This document shows positions 1 to 8,826 of a stretch of 64,000 bases of DNA, piece after piece. This DNA comes from Umezawaea tangerina (GTDB lineage: Bacteria; Actinomycetota; Actinomycetes; Mycobacteriales; Pseudonocardiaceae). Each line of letters begins with the position of its first letter. Within the stretch, counting starts at the first letter, position 1. The position numbers were made by a program, and so were the translations under genes. The notes beneath the pieces are model-generated. The model worked only from the letters and a program-made list of their open reading frames with translations. It did no database searches and was not told the DNA's origin. The DNA lies in the NCBI RefSeq assembly GCF_003002815.1, contig NZ_PVTF01000012.1, positions 62,001 through 126,000 of the forward strand. The letters are read 5' to 3'.

Positions 1-1039
1 CACTGCTGCGCCAGCCCTCGAAAGCCCTTCCGGCGAACGCCTTCAGCCCCAGCCGCGGGGCCGCCGTGCGCGCGAACCAGGCCAGGTGGTGGCTCGCGCC
101 GTCGTGGGCGGGGACGACCGCGCACCAGTCGTCCCGGTCGAGCAGCGCGCGGACGCGGTCGCGCCGCGCCGGCCGGTGGTGCGCGATCGTGCCCGCGACC
201 AGGTAGCGGTCGACGGTCGGCCGCTGGTCGGCGAGGTGCCCGAGGTAGGCCTCCAGGACCTGGTCGGCGGGCGGGTAGTGGTCCAGCGTCGTGCCGACGC
301 CCTCGCAGTCCGCCATCGCCATCAGCAGCCTGCCGGTGTGGTCGACCAGCTCGTCGTCGACGTCGGTCGCGGTGATCGCCGCGTGCAGGTGCGCCGCGGT
401 CGCGACCTGGCCCGCGAAGTAGCCGTCGAGCCCGCCGCCGAGGGCCCGGCGCAGCAGCCACGGCCGCGCGGCCGATCCGCCGACCCGGCACAGCGACTCG
501 ACCACGGACACCCGTCCCCAGTCCGCCACCCGGTCACCGAGCCAGAGCAGCGCCTCGACGCCGCCGTGCCGACGTTCGAGGGCGGAGGCCACCAGCGGTC
601 CGAACGCACGGGACAGCAGGCCGGTGGTGCGGATGAGCGGGATGTCCTCCTCCGCCCACCCCGCGGCCAGCAGCGCGAGGCCGACCGCGACGGCCGACCG
701 GTGCGTTCCGCGGCGCACCAGCCACCGGCCCGTCCCCTGGGCCACCTCCGGGTCGGCGCGCCGTGCGGCGGCGGCGACGTGGTCGTTGGGGTGGACGGGG
801 ACGCTCAGGGGCTCAAGGGCGTCGGCCAGCGCGGGCGGATCGGTGACGTGCAGGTCGACGACCGCGGCGACGTCGGCGCCCACGAGGTGCTGCGGCACCC
901 GTGCGGGTCTGCGGCGGACCGGCTCCACCTCGCCGGGGAACGGCTCGCCGTTGTTCGGCAGGGGGCCGTCGGGATGCAGGCGGTGCAGGCGGAGCGCGTG
1001 GTCGAAGAGGCTCGACGGACGCGCGGACGCGGCGCTCAC
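1..1039 (-). CDS. Unknown protein, probably HEAT-like helical (3' end outside window)
   Basis: An open minus-strand frame runs from a GTG at 1039 off the left edge, so at least 346 residues are present and the C-terminus is missing. The protein starts V-S-A-A-S-A-R-P-S-S and is Ala/Leu/Arg-rich with repeated short helical stretches (for example ALLWLGDRVADWG and LLRRALGGGLDGY), which resembles HEAT or TPR-like scaffolds, but I recognise no family. No transmembrane segment or signal peptide is visible. The start is uncertain because no clear ribosome binding site precedes the GTG; an ATG slightly upstream is out of frame. It occupies the place where many actinobacteria have era after the deaminase-like gene. 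Function unknown. Confidence 0.55.
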   Translation of the reverse strand, partial: MSAASARPSSLFDHALRLHRLHPDGPLPNNGEPFPGEVEPVRRRPARVPQHLVGADVAAVVDLHVTDPPALADALEPLSVPVHPNDHVAAAARRADPEVAQGTGRWLVRRGTHRSAVAVGLALLAAGWAEEDIPLIRTTGLLSRAFGPLVASALERRHGGVEALLWLGDRVADWGRVSVVESLCRVGGSAARPWLLRRALGGGLDGYFAGQVATAAHLHAAITATDVDDELVDHTGRLLMAMADCEGVGTTLDHYPPADQVLEAYLGHLADQRPTVDRYLVAGTIAHHRPARRDRVRALLDRDDWCAVVPAHDGASHHLAWFARTAAPRLGLKAFAGRAFEGWRSS

Positions 1040-1129
1040 CGGCGCGCGGAGGACTCGATTCTCCCGGTCATGCCGACGATCATGACCACTGGCGCGCGCC
1101 GCCGCAAGGAACCGGTGCCCCGACGGACC

Positions 1130-1483
1130 TCAGGCCGTGTCGACGACGGTGCCCGAGGCGTCCACGCGGAAGATCGGGCCGGTCGTGGTCAGGTCGCGGA
1201 CGGCGGCGGTCGAGTCGCCGTCCACCTGGTCCGCGGCCGTCACGACGGCGGCCGCCTCCAGGCCCTCGGCACCGCTGGAGACCGCCGCCGCGACGGCCGC
1301 CTGGAGCGCGGTGAGCTTGAGCGAGGGCAGCGCGACGGTGGCCGCGGCGTAGGTGCGGCCGTCGGTGTCGCGGACCGCCGCGCCCTCGGCGGCGCCGGTG
1401 CGGGCGCGCACCGAACGGGCCAGGGTGACGATCTTGGCGTCTTCGGGGTCAAGGTCGGCCACGGTGGTCCTCGCGTTCGTCAT
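1130..1483 (-). CDS. Cytidine-deaminase-like conserved protein (Rv2365c-type)
   Basis: A 117-residue soluble protein beginning MTNARTTVADLDPEDAKIVT. Its length, its internal stretch RTYAAATVALPSLKLTALQ and its position after the CBS-domain gene match the small actinobacterial protein found between the CorC-like gene and era (Rv2365c in Mycobacterium tuberculosis). The family is usually annotated as cytidine-deaminase-like, but I do not see the His/Cys zinc ligands (HAE and PCxxC) of an active deaminase, so catalysis is doubtful. It probably shares the phoH-ybeY transcript, although a 127-bp gap separates it from the CBS gene. Actual function unknown. Confidence 0.75.
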   Translation of the reverse strand: MTNARTTVADLDPEDAKIVTLARSVRARTGAAEGAAVRDTDGRTYAAATVALPSLKLTALQAAVAAAVSSGAEGLEAAAVVTAADQVDGDSTAAVRDLTTTGPIFRVDASGTVVDTA

Positions 1484-1610
1484 CGGCCGCCCGGTCGCGG
1501 ACCGGCACGGTGGTCAGCCTGGTGCGACCGGACGGGGACTCCCGCCCCCGGCGGGGATCCGGGTCGGTCGCGGTCGTCATGGGCGGTCCGCCGGACACCG
1601 GCGGTGCCGG

Positions 1611-2924
1611 TCAGCCACGGTGGTCCTCGCGTTCCTTCTCCTCGACCGGTTCGGGGACCGCGACCGGGCGCACCAGCACGGTGGTGATGCGCATGCGGCC
1701 GCGCTCGTCCTTGCCGCCCTCGGCGCGCATGCGCAGGCCCGCGATCTCGGCCTCGGTACCCGGCAGCGGGACGCGGCCGAGGCGTTGGGCGAGCAGGCCG
1801 CCGACGGTCTCGACCTCGTGCTCGTCCAGCTCGGTGCCGAACAGCGCGTCGAGGTCGTCGACCGGCAGGCGGGCGCTGACCCGGACGGCGCCGTCGGCTA
1901 GGTGCTCGACCGGCGGGCGGTCGTCGGTGTCGGACTCGTCGGTGATCTCGCCGACGATCTCCTCGATGATGTCCTCGATGGTCAGCAGGCCCGCGGTGCC
2001 GCCGTACTCGTCGATCACGATGGCCAGGTGCGTGCGGGACAGCTGCATCTCGCGCAGCAGGTCGGCCAACGGCTTCGAGTCGGGGATGAAGGTCGCGGGC
2101 TTCATCATCTCGCCGACGGTGGTGCCGTTGACCTCGTCGGTGAACGTCACCCGCACCAGGTCCTTGAGGTTCACCACGCCGACGATGTCGTCGACGCTCT
2201 CGCCGATCACCGGCACGCGGGTGTACCCGGTGCGCAACGACAGCGCGAGCGCCTGCCGCAGTGACTTCGCCTGCTCGATCCACACGATCTCGGTGCGCGG
2301 CACCATCACCTCGCGGGCGATGGTGTCGCCCAGCTCGAAGACCGAGTGGATCATCTCCCGCTCGCCCTCGTCCACGACACCGCGCTCCTGGGCCATGTCG
2401 ACCAGCTCGCGCAGCTCGACCTCCGAGGAGAACGGGCCCTCGCGGAAGCCCTTGCCGGGGGTGATCGCGTTGCCGACCAGGATCAGCAGCCTGCTCAACG
2501 GGCCGAGCACGCGGCCGAGCACCCGGATCGGGGCGGCGGCGGCCAGGCCGACGGCGTACGGGTGCTGGCGGCCGATGGTGCGCGGGCCGACGCCGACGAG
2601 CACGTAGGACACCACGAGCATCGACAGACCCGCCGTCACGACGGCCAGCCACGGCGGGGACACCAGCCGCAGGCACACGACCGTGACCAGCACCGTGGCC
2701 GACAGCTCGCAGGCCAGCCGGAGCAGGAGCAGCAGGTTGACGTGCCGCGGCCGGTCGGTCAGCACCTGCAGCAGCTGGCGCGCACCGGTACGGCCCTGCC
2801 GTTGCAGACCCTCGACGCGGGCGCGCGACACGGTGCCGAGCGCGGCGTCGGCGGCGGCGAACAGGCCCGCCGCCAGCACCAGCACCACGGCCAGGAAGAT
2901 CAGGCTGGCGGAACTCGTGGTCAC
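1611..2924 (-). CDS. CNNM/CorC-type membrane protein with CBS pair
   Basis: 437 residues. The N-terminal half carries about four hydrophobic segments (SLIFLAVVLVLAAGLFAAAD, then segments around LLLLLRLACELSATVLV and WLAVVTAGLSMLVVSYVLVG), the DUF21/CNNM membrane domain. Two CBS motifs follow (VMVPRTEIVWI and MMKPATFIPDSKPLADLL, with the typical HLAIVIDEYGGTAGLLTIED), then a C-terminal CorC/HlyC domain (VSARLPVDDLDALFG). The family is annotated as hemolysin-like and is linked to Mg2+/Co2+ efflux. The GTG at 2924 is chosen because it lies 10 bp after the ybeY stop and directly opens the first membrane segment; an in-frame upstream extension would read through ybeY. It is translationally close to ybeY, hence one operon. 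Confidence 0.9.
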   Translation of the reverse strand: MTTSSASLIFLAVVLVLAAGLFAAADAALGTVSRARVEGLQRQGRTGARQLLQVLTDRPRHVNLLLLLRLACELSATVLVTVVCLRLVSPPWLAVVTAGLSMLVVSYVLVGVGPRTIGRQHPYAVGLAAAAPIRVLGRVLGPLSRLLILVGNAITPGKGFREGPFSSEVELRELVDMAQERGVVDEGEREMIHSVFELGDTIAREVMVPRTEIVWIEQAKSLRQALALSLRTGYTRVPVIGESVDDIVGVVNLKDLVRVTFTDEVNGTTVGEMMKPATFIPDSKPLADLLREMQLSRTHLAIVIDEYGGTAGLLTIEDIIEEIVGEITDESDTDDRPPVEHLADGAVRVSARLPVDDLDALFGTELDEHEVETVGGLLAQRLGRVPLPGTEAEIAGLRMRAEGGKDERGRMRITTVLVRPVAVPEPVEEKEREDHRG

Positions 2925-2934
2925 CTGGGCCGCC

Positions 2935-3498
2935 TCAGGCGTTGGGATCGACGGGTTCGGGCTGGTCCGAGTGCTCGAGGCCGACGGCACCGAGCAGCTT
3001 GGAGTCCGACGCCCGCTGCACGGCGAGCCGCTCGGCCTCGACCGTCGCGGACCGGAAGTCCGCGAGGATCCGGTTCTGCAGCGTGAACATCTCCCGTTCC
3101 TCCGCGGGCTCCGCGTGGTCGTACCCGAGCAGGTGCAGCACACCGTGCACGGTCAGCAGGTGCAGCTCGTCGATCAGGGCGTGGCCCGCCTTCTTCGCCT
3201 GGTCCTTGGCGAACGCGGGGCACAGCACGATGTCGCCGAGCAGCGCCGGACCCAGCCCGGCCGCGTCGGGGCGGCGGGCCGAGTCCAGCTCGTCCATGGG
3301 GAACGCCATCACGTCCGTGGGACCGGGCAGGTCCATCCAGCGTTCGTGCAGGTCCGCCATCACGTCCAGCTCGACCAGCAGGACGGACAGCTCGGCCAGC
3401 GGGCTGACGCCCATCCGGTCGAGGGCGAACCGGGCGGCCGACACGATCGACGGCTCGTCGACCACGACCCCGGACTCGTTGGCAATCTCGATGCTCAC
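2935..3498 (-). CDS. ybeY: Endoribonuclease YbeY (16S rRNA maturation)
   Basis: 187 residues from a GTG reading [15 protein letters not shown], the usual actinobacterial YbeY N-terminus. The zinc-binding signature is intact: [18 protein letters not shown] gives the H-x3-H-x5-H triad. The preceding [11 protein letters not shown] and [14 protein letters not shown] blocks are also family-typical. YbeY is a single-strand-specific metalloendoribonuclease acting in 16S rRNA 3' processing and ribosome quality control. The GTG is only 4 bp beyond the phoH stop, as expected for translational coupling in the phoH-ybeY-CBS operon. A longer reading begins upstream inside phoH and is less likely. Confidence 0.94.
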   Translation of the reverse strand: MSIEIANESGVVVDEPSIVSAARFALDRMGVSPLAELSVLLVELDVMADLHERWMDLPGPTDVMAFPMDELDSARRPDAAGLGPALLGDIVLCPAFAKDQAKKAGHALIDELHLLTVHGVLHLLGYDHAEPAEEREMFTLQNRILADFRSATVEAERLAVQRASDSKLLGAVGLEHSDQPEPVDPNA

Positions 3499-3502
3499 GG
3501 AC

Positions 3503-5671
3503 CTATCGTCCCCGGCGCTGCTCACCACGTCGTGCACCGGGTCCGGTCTGGCGCCCGTGCTGATCGGTGTTGTCCTGGACGACCTGCCACTTCTCGTACG
3601 CGTCCACGATGTCGCCCACCAACCGGTGGCGGACCACGTCGCTGCTGCTCAGGACCGAGAAGTTGACGTCCTCGACACCGTCCAGGATGTCCCGGACGAC
3701 CCGCAACCCGCTGCGCTGCCCACCGGGCAGGTCGACCTGGGTGATGTCACCCGTGACGACGATCTTCGACCCGAAGCCGAGCCTGGTGAGGAACATCTTC
3801 ATCTGCTCGGGCGTGGTGTTCTGCGCCTCGTCCAGGATGATGAAGGCGTCGTTCAGCGTGTTGTGCGTCAGCAGGTAGTCCTCGGTGACGTACAGGGAGT
3901 CCTGTGCCGCCACCTGGATGCACACCGTCTCGGTGCGGCCCGCGGGCTCGATGCTGTCGATGAACCGCATCGGACGCCCACCGCCGCCCGCGGCGTGGTA
4001 CTTCTCCCGCTTGCGCTCCAGCCGGAACGGCTCTACGCCCTCCGGCAGCCTGATCTCCAGGACGTACGCGTCGTGGCGGTAACCGACCTCGCGGCCCTTG
4101 GCCATGCCCGGCTTGCGTCCGGCCGCCGGACGGCAACGCCAGTAGGCGACGCCACCGAGCGAACGGACCAGCCCGACCACATCGTCCCGCAGCCGTTCCG
4201 ACGTCGTCGTGTACTGGACGCGACAGGTGCGGCCCGTCTGGGTGACCGGGCCACCATCGGAGTCGAGCAGACCCTGGAGCAGGGCCAGACGCACGTCAGC
4301 GCTGTTCTGGAGGTACACCGCGGGCACGAACTTGGTGTGCGACCGCGTGCCGTTGAGCCCCAGTTCGCGCATGACCGCGGTCACGGGGTTCACGGTCGTC
4401 ATCAGGTCGCCAGGTGCCCTGACGCGCCGCAGCGTGTAGTCGACCTGGTTCTTCCTCGTCAGCACGACCCGCGGGTCGAGCGCGGCCTGGAGTGCGGAGG
4501 CGAGAGCGGGGTCGGCGGTCGAGTACGACGGCGTCGTCGAACCCGTGAGACACCCGTCACCGATCAGCAGACCGAGCGCGTACGCGTCCATCGGCACTTC
4601 GCGTTCCGGCAGGCACACCGGTGCGCTGATCATCGGGAGCTCGTAGCGCCGAGCGTGGGCGGCGCGGAGGTTGCCGATCATCTCCTGGGTCTGGAGCACC
4701 CGCCACGGCTTGCCCCGGCGCCGGTCCGACGCCGTCCGGACCGTCCAGAGGTGCTCCCCGCAGGCGAGCGTCGACGCACCGTCCTGCGCCGTGAGGCGGT
4801 AGACGTCCTTCTCGCCCTGGGGGTAGACGCCCAGCACCGGGGTCGGCTCGCCGTTCGACCCGACGACCAGATCACCGACCCGCAGCGATCCGATCGGGCG
4901 GTAGCCGTCCGGGGTCAGGACCGGGGTGAAGACGGGCTGCGCCCTACCGCGCATGTACGCCAGCGGTGCGACCTCGATCGTGCCCGCCTGCATCAGCCGC
5001 GGGATCGACTCCGGGTCGACCATGTCGTGCAGGGCGTCGTAGAGCGGGCGCAGGTACGGGTCGATCTTGTCGTTCAGGGTGCCCGGCAGGAAGCCGAGCC
5101 GCTCGCCTGCCTCGACCGCCGGTCGGGTCAGGATGATGCGGCTGACCTGCTTGGCCTGCAACGCCTGCACGGCCTTCGCCACCGCCAGGTACGTCTTGCC
5201 GGTACCGGCGGGGCCGATGCCGAAGACGATGGTGTTGGCGTCGATCGCGTCGACGTAGTGCTTCTGGTTCAACGTCTTCGGCCGGATCGTGCGGCCCTTG
5301 CGGGACACGATGTCGAGGCTGAACACCTCGGCGGGCGACTCGGTCGTGTTCGCCGACAGCATCGAGACCGTGCGGCGGACCGTGTCCGGGCCGACCTGCT
5401 GGCCGCGGCTCGCGAGCTGGATCAGCTCGGAGAACACGCGCTCCGCGAAACCCACCTCGGCGGGCTCGCCGGACAGCGTGATCTCGTTGCCCCGCACGTG
5501 CACGTCGGCGTCGAGCAGGTCCTCGGCGAGGAGCAGGTTCTCGTCGCGCGAACCGAGCAGCGCGAGCACCGCCTCGTCCGGCACGGCGATCTTCGATTGT
5601 GCGTAGGTCGGGGCCTGGCCGGCCGACGACGACTTCCTCGTCCCGTTGGCGGGGCCCGCGGCGGCGGTCAC
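3503..5671 (-). CDS. phoH: PhoH/YbeZ ATPase precursor interrupted by an intein
   Basis: 722 residues read from GTG 5671, chosen because GGAGGAG lies 6 nt upstream; an in-frame GTG at 5764 would add 31 residues. Without the insert the extein is about 361 residues, the normal size for actinobacterial PhoH (YbeZ). Walker A is GPAGTGKT (about residues 153-160), followed by the family blocks [20 protein letters not shown] and [12 protein letters not shown] 361-residue intein sits between that last Arg and [14 protein letters not shown], immediately before the Walker B motif, so splicing should be needed for ATPase function. PhoH is an RNA-associated ATPase that works with YbeY, the next gene. A divergent GNAT gene shares the upstream region. 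Confidence 0.95.
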   Translation of the reverse strand: MTAAAGPANGTRKSSSAGQAPTYAQSKIAVPDEAVLALLGSRDENLLLAEDLLDADVHVRGNEITLSGEPAEVGFAERVFSELIQLASRGQQVGPDTVRRTVSMLSANTTESPAEVFSLDIVSRKGRTIRPKTLNQKHYVDAIDANTIVFGIGPAGTGKTYLAVAKAVQALQAKQVSRIILTRPAVEAGERLGFLPGTLNDKIDPYLRPLYDALHDMVDPESIPRLMQAGTIEVAPLAYMRGRAQPVFTPVLTPDGYRPIGSLRVGDLVVGSNGEPTPVLGVYPQGEKDVYRLTAQDGASTLACGEHLWTVRTASDRRRGKPWRVLQTQEMIGNLRAAHARRYELPMISAPVCLPEREVPMDAYALGLLIGDGCLTGSTTPSYSTADPALASALQAALDPRVVLTRKNQVDYTLRRVRAPGDLMTTVNPVTAVMRELGLNGTRSHTKFVPAVYLQNSADVRLALLQGLLDSDGGPVTQTGRTCRVQYTTTSERLRDDVVGLVRSLGGVAYWRCRPAAGRKPGMAKGREVGYRHDAYVLEIRLPEGVEPFRLERKREKYHAAGGGGRPMRFIDSIEPAGRTETVCIQVAAQDSLYVTEDYLLTHNTLNDAFIILDEAQNTTPEQMKMFLTRLGFGSKIVVTGDITQVDLPGGQRSGLRVVRDILDGVEDVNFSVLSSSDVVRHRLVGDIVDAYEKWQVVQDNTDQHGRQTGPGARRGEQRRGR
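3860..4942 (-). other. Class 3 intein with LAGLIDADG endonuclease inside phoH
   Basis: 361 residues inserted in frame between ...AYMRGR and TLNDAF... of PhoH. The first residue is Ala rather than Cys or Ser ([14 protein letters not shown]), and the insert ends Y-L-L-T-H-N followed by extein Thr. Block B reads ACGEHLW with Trp at intein residue 66; block F reads TVCIQV with Cys at 341 in the position normally held by Asp; block G has Thr at 359. That W/C/T trio together with a non-nucleophilic first residue defines class 3 inteins. Two dodecapeptide endonuclease motifs are present: LGLLIGDG (about 123-130) and [10 protein letters not shown] (about 221-230), both with their acidic residue, so the homing endonuclease may be active. 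Assignment is from motifs only. Confidence 0.93.
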
Positions 5672-5855
5672 CGAGCGCTCCTCCGGGAATCGGGCGGCTC
5701 CACCCGCTGCGGTACCGACCACGTAGCCTCGGGCCTGCTTCCTGCGCTGTCGCGCCGTGCTCACGGGCCCTCGTCGGGTCCTCGTTGACGCCACCGATGG
5801 TAGTCGTCGGCACCGACAAAACGCACCGGAGTAAAGAACCCGCTGGACAGGCGGT

Positions 5856-6680
5856 GTGTACTGGTTGACCGTGACCACCGATCCGACGCCCCGAGCGCTC
5901 ACCCACGGACACCTGGCGGACTGCCTCAGCCTGGCACGGGACAGGGGGTGGTCGCCCGAGGAGCGCAAGTGGTCGTTCCTGCTGGACAACGGCACCGGGT
6001 ACGGCCTGTTCGACTCGGGTGAGCTGGTGGGGACCACGGTCGTCACCCGGTACGCGGGGCAGCACGCGGTGCTCAGCATGGTGCTGGTCGCGTCCAGCCA
6101 CGCCGGGCAGGGGCTCGGCAGGCGGCTGGTGGAGCACGCGCTCGCGGAGGCGGACTGCCCGGTGGTGTCGCTGCACGCGACCGCCATGGGGAGGCCGCTC
6201 TACGAGAAGCTGGGGTTCCGGCTGGTGGGGCGGGCCGTGACGCACTTCGGGGTGTTCCGGGACGCGGAGCTGTCCGGGAGCACGCGCTCGGCCCTGCACG
6301 CGGACCTGCCCGCGGTGGTGGAGCGGGACGCGGAGGCGTTCGGGGCGGACCGCGGGGTGCTGTGGAAGGACTACTTCCGGTTCACCGACCAGGTGCGGCT
6401 CGGACCGTCGGGCGGGTTCGCGGCGGCCTGGCGGACCGTGGACAACCTGTCGGTGGGGCCGGTGGTGGCGGAGTCCGTCGAGGAGGCCAAGGTCCTGGTC
6501 GGCGACCTGGCCGCGGGGGCGGAGGGGGCTCTGCGCGTCGACGCCTACCACCCGGAGCTGGCCGACTGGCTGGTCGAGCGGGGGCTGGAGCGCCGCGGCG
6601 GGGTGGACCTGATGGTGCTGGGCGACCTGGCCGGGGACCGGGCGCGGTTGCACGTGCCGATGATGCAGGCACTGGGCTGA
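5856..6680 (+). CDS. GNAT-family acetyltransferase
   Basis: 274 residues. The acetyl-CoA-binding loop is visible as VLVASSHAGQGLGRRLVEHAL (Q/RxxGxG/A type), preceded by the GNAT core strand VGTTVVTRYAGQHAVLSMV and followed by MGRPLYEKLGFRLVGRA. A second, degenerate GNAT-like half follows (ADLPAVVERDAEAFGADR), as in tandem GNAT proteins with one working active site. Substrate unknown. The start is taken at GTG 5856 with weak GGACAGG upstream; GTG 5871 is an alternative. It is transcribed divergently from phoH and ends at a hairpin shared with the convergent HIT gene. Confidence 0.85.
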   Translation: MYWLTVTTDPTPRALTHGHLADCLSLARDRGWSPEERKWSFLLDNGTGYGLFDSGELVGTTVVTRYAGQHAVLSMVLVASSHAGQGLGRRLVEHALAEADCPVVSLHATAMGRPLYEKLGFRLVGRAVTHFGVFRDAELSGSTRSALHADLPAVVERDAEAFGADRGVLWKDYFRFTDQVRLGPSGGFAAAWRTVDNLSVGPVVAESVEEAKVLVGDLAAGAEGALRVDAYHPELADWLVERGLERRGGVDLMVLGDLAGDRARLHVPMMQALG

Positions 6681-6686
6681 GACCGG

Positions 6687-6729
6687 CCGCGCCCGGCGGG
6701 GCCCGGTGTTCGGGCATCGCCGGGCGCGG
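6687..6729. terminator. Bidirectional hairpin terminator
   Basis: A perfect 12-bp inverted repeat (CCGCGCCCGGCG at 6687-6698 against 6718-6729) lies between the convergent GNAT and HIT genes, 6 bp from each stop codon or less. There is no clear T-run, as is common in high-GC actinobacteria. Confidence 0.7.
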
Positions 6730-6734
6730 TGGGA

Positions 6735-7079
6735 TCAGGCGAGGTGGCCGAGGGGTTTGCCGCCGAGCAGGTGCAGGTGGGCGTGGAAGACGGTCTGGCC
6801 CGCGTCCGCGCCGGTGTTGAAGAGCAGCCGGAAGCCGCTGTCGGCGATGCCCTCGGACTCGGCGACGTCACCGGCGGCGACGAACAGGTCCGCCAGCTCG
6901 CCCGGTGCGCGTTCGGCCAGCGCGACGGCGTTCGGCTCGTGCAGCTTCGGCACGAGCACGACGTGGACGGGCGCCTGCGGGGCGATGTCGCGGAACGCCA
7001 GGATGGTCTTGGTCTCCAGCACGACCGTCGCGGGGATCTCACCGGCGACGATGCGGCAGAACAGGCAGTCGTCTGACAT
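6735..7079 (-). CDS. HIT-family (HINT-like) nucleotide hydrolase
   Basis: 114 residues. The N-terminal CLFCRIVAGEIPA carries the two cysteines of the zinc-binding HINT subgroup, and the C-terminal histidine triad reads VFHAHLHLLGG with all three His and the active-site geometry intact. HINT proteins hydrolyse aminoacyl- and lipid-linked AMP or nucleoside phosphoramidates in the cytoplasm. It lies 10 bp after the alpha/beta hydrolase gene on the same strand, so the two probably form a transcript ending at the hairpin beyond 6735. Confidence 0.93.
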   Translation of the reverse strand: MSDDCLFCRIVAGEIPATVVLETKTILAFRDIAPQAPVHVVLVPKLHEPNAVALAERAPGELADLFVAAGDVAESEGIADSGFRLLFNTGADAGQTVFHAHLHLLGGKPLGHLA

Positions 7080-7089
7080 GCGGCGGAGA

Positions 7090-7755
7090 TTACCGGCCCG
7101 CGAGGCGGAGCGCCGCGTCCCGGCAGGCCTTCCAGGCGGGGGTCGTGACGTCGACGAGGTCCATGTGGCCGACGCCCTCCAGGCGGACCAGCTCGCAGCC
7201 CGAAGCGGCCTGGAACGCCTCGCTCTGGGCGATGGGGACGTTCTCGTCGGCGGTGCCGTGCACGCAGACCACGGGGACGCCGATGGGGACCTGCTCGACG
7301 GGTGAGGCGTCGGCGTAGTCGGGGTCGGGTCCCAGCAGCTGCCGGGACCTGGGGTGCGCGGCCAGGTCCAGGACGCCCGCCTGGGAGACCGCTCCGGTGA
7401 CCAGGTCGTGCCGCGCGGCCGCCCAGACCGCCAGGTGACCGCCGGCGGAGTGGCCGAGCGCCACGACGGTGCCCAGGTCCAGCCGGGGGTCGTCCAGCGC
7501 GTCCAGGGCGGCGAGGACGTCGTCGCCGGTGGTGGGCCAGCCGCCGTCGCCGCCGAGCCTGCGGTACTCGACGTTGTAGGCGGCCACGCCGTGCGCGACG
7601 AGGTCGGCGGCGAGGGGACGCCCCAGGTCCAGGTCGTACTGCTGCATCCAGAAGCCGCCGTGGATGACCACCACGACCGGCACGGGGTCCGCGCCGACGG
7701 GGACGGTGAGTTCCGCGAACTGGCTCGGGTGGTCCCCGTAGGTGATGCGGTCCAT
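7090..7755 (-). CDS. Alpha/beta hydrolase (BD-FAE / kynurenine-formamidase-like)
   Basis: 221 residues from ATG 7755 (MDRITYGDHPSQFAELTVP). The oxyanion motif is VVVIHGGFWM, the nucleophile elbow is ALGHSAGGHLAVW, the acid is in HGTADENVP and the catalytic His is in GVGHMDLVD, a complete triad. The HGGFW form is typical of small carboxylesterases and arylformamidases. A longer frame extends upstream to 7953, but it runs through intergenic repeats and a hairpin, so it is rejected. Start signal is weak. Likely co-transcribed with the downstream HIT gene. Confidence 0.88.
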   Translation of the reverse strand: MDRITYGDHPSQFAELTVPVGADPVPVVVVIHGGFWMQQYDLDLGRPLAADLVAHGVAAYNVEYRRLGGDGGWPTTGDDVLAALDALDDPRLDLGTVVALGHSAGGHLAVWAAARHDLVTGAVSQAGVLDLAAHPRSRQLLGPDPDYADASPVEQVPIGVPVVCVHGTADENVPIAQSEAFQAASGCELVRLEGVGHMDLVDVTTPAWKACRDAALRLAGR

Positions 7756-7810
7756 GACCAGGATCAAACCAGGCGTTCCCAGGAATGCGGCGCAACGGGA
7801 GCCAGGGGCC

Positions 7811-7927
7811 GCTGAACGGGAAAAAGATGCCGCGGCAACCCGGGGTCCGGGGCGGAGCCCCGTGGAGACCAACGACGCTTCACGGGAAGCGACCGGAGGG
7901 CGCTGAACGGGAAAAAGATGCCGCGGC
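7811..7927. repeat. 26-bp direct repeat flanking a GGGGC-GGA-GCCCC hairpin
   Basis: The 26-bp sequence starting GCTGAACGGGAAAAAGATGC occurs identically at 7811-7836 and 7902-7927. Between the copies lies a 6-bp stem with a GGA loop (7848-7862, CGGGGC/GCCCCG), the common actinobacterial intergenic element form. The second copy runs into the long hairpin at 7920-7964. No gene is supported between 7756 and 8088. Confidence 0.8.
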
Positions 7928-7964
7928 GTTGTGGGACCTGGGGGTCGTCCCACAACGCCGCGGC
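7920..7964. terminator. Strong hairpin downstream of rsmE
   Basis: A perfect inverted repeat of 17 bp (left arm 7920-7936, right arm 7948-7964; core GGCGTTGTGGGA) with an 11-nt loop, one further C-G pair possible inside. It lies about 125 bp beyond the rsmE stop on the minus strand and likely ends the hemW-hrcA-dnaJ-rsmE transcript. Confidence 0.7.
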
Positions 7965-8088
7965 GAACGCCGGACCGAGGGGGGAGGTGTCCGGCGAGAC
8001 TGGGTCTGAAGAGGCAGAACAGGTTCGCCCCCTCAGGTGATGAGCGTAACTCTTTCGCGTCTCAGTTCGCTAGGAGTAAGCAAAAATG

Positions 8089-8826
8089 TTACTCCCAGCG
8101 ATTGGTCAGTACACCGAGTGCTCCCAATGCCACAGCGGCGGCGGTAGATGCGCGCAACACGGTTGGGCCCAGTCGGACTACTCGGGCGCCCGCGTCCGCC
8201 AGCATCGCCAGCTCCTGGTCGGTGATGCCGCCCTCGGGGCCCACGACGAGCAGCACGTCGCCGCTCGCGGGCAGGTCGACCTTGGTGAGGGGCGTGTCCG
8301 CGGACTCGTGCAGGACCAGGGTCAGCGCGGACTCCGCCACGAGCCGGGCGAGGGCCGGGGTGCCCACCGGCTCGTCCACCTCGGGCACGCGGGCGCGGCG
8401 GGCCTGCTTGGCGGCCTCGCGGGCGGTGCTGCGCCAGCGGGCCAGCGCCTTGGCGCCGCGCGGGCCCTCTTCCCACTTGGTCACGCACCGGGCGGCGCGC
8501 CACGGCACGACGCCGTCCACGCCGGCCTCGGTGGCCAGCTCCACGGCCAGCTCGCCGCGGTCGCCCTTCACCAGCGCCTGCGCGAGCACGACGCGGGGCG
8601 TCGGGTCCGGGACCACCCAGCGCTCGACCACGGTCAGGCGCAGGGCGTCCTTCCCGACGACCTCGTCGACCACGCAGCGCACCTGGGCGCCGGACCCGTC
8701 GGAGAGCACCAGCTCCTCCCCCGCGCGCAGCCGCCGCACGGTGGCGGCGTGCCTGCCTTCCGGGCCGTCCAGCACGGCGCTGCCGCCGGTGGGCAGCGCC
8801 TCGACGAGGAAGACCGGCAGGGTCAC
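8089..8826 (-). CDS. rsmE: 16S rRNA (uracil1498-N3)-methyltransferase RsmE
   Basis: 245 residues from a GTG at 8826 that overlaps the dnaJ stop (GTGA). The N-terminal PUA-like domain ([20 protein letters not shown], then [12 protein letters not shown]) is followed by the SPOUT methyltransferase domain with the knot motifs [15 protein letters not shown] and [20 protein letters not shown]. RsmE uses SAM to methylate U1498 of 16S rRNA in the 30S subunit. The hrcA-dnaJ-rsmE order is the usual one in actinobacteria. A longer in-frame reading into dnaJ is an artefact. Confidence 0.95.
   Translation of the reverse strand: MTLPVFLVEALPTGGSAVLDGPEGRHAATVRRLRAGEELVLSDGSGAQVRCVVDEVVGKDALRLTVVERWVVPDPTPRVVLAQALVKGDRGELAVELATEAGVDGVVPWRAARCVTKWEEGPRGAKALARWRSTAREAAKQARRARVPEVDEPVGTPALARLVAESALTLVLHESADTPLTKVDLPASGDVLLVVGPEGGITDQELAMLADAGARVVRLGPTVLRASTAAAVALGALGVLTNRWE

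Noticed and set aside
3503-6187. The full 894-codon reading of phoH from 6187
   Set aside because: It would overlap the divergent GNAT gene; the GGAGGAG-preceded GTG at 5671 gives the usual extein length.
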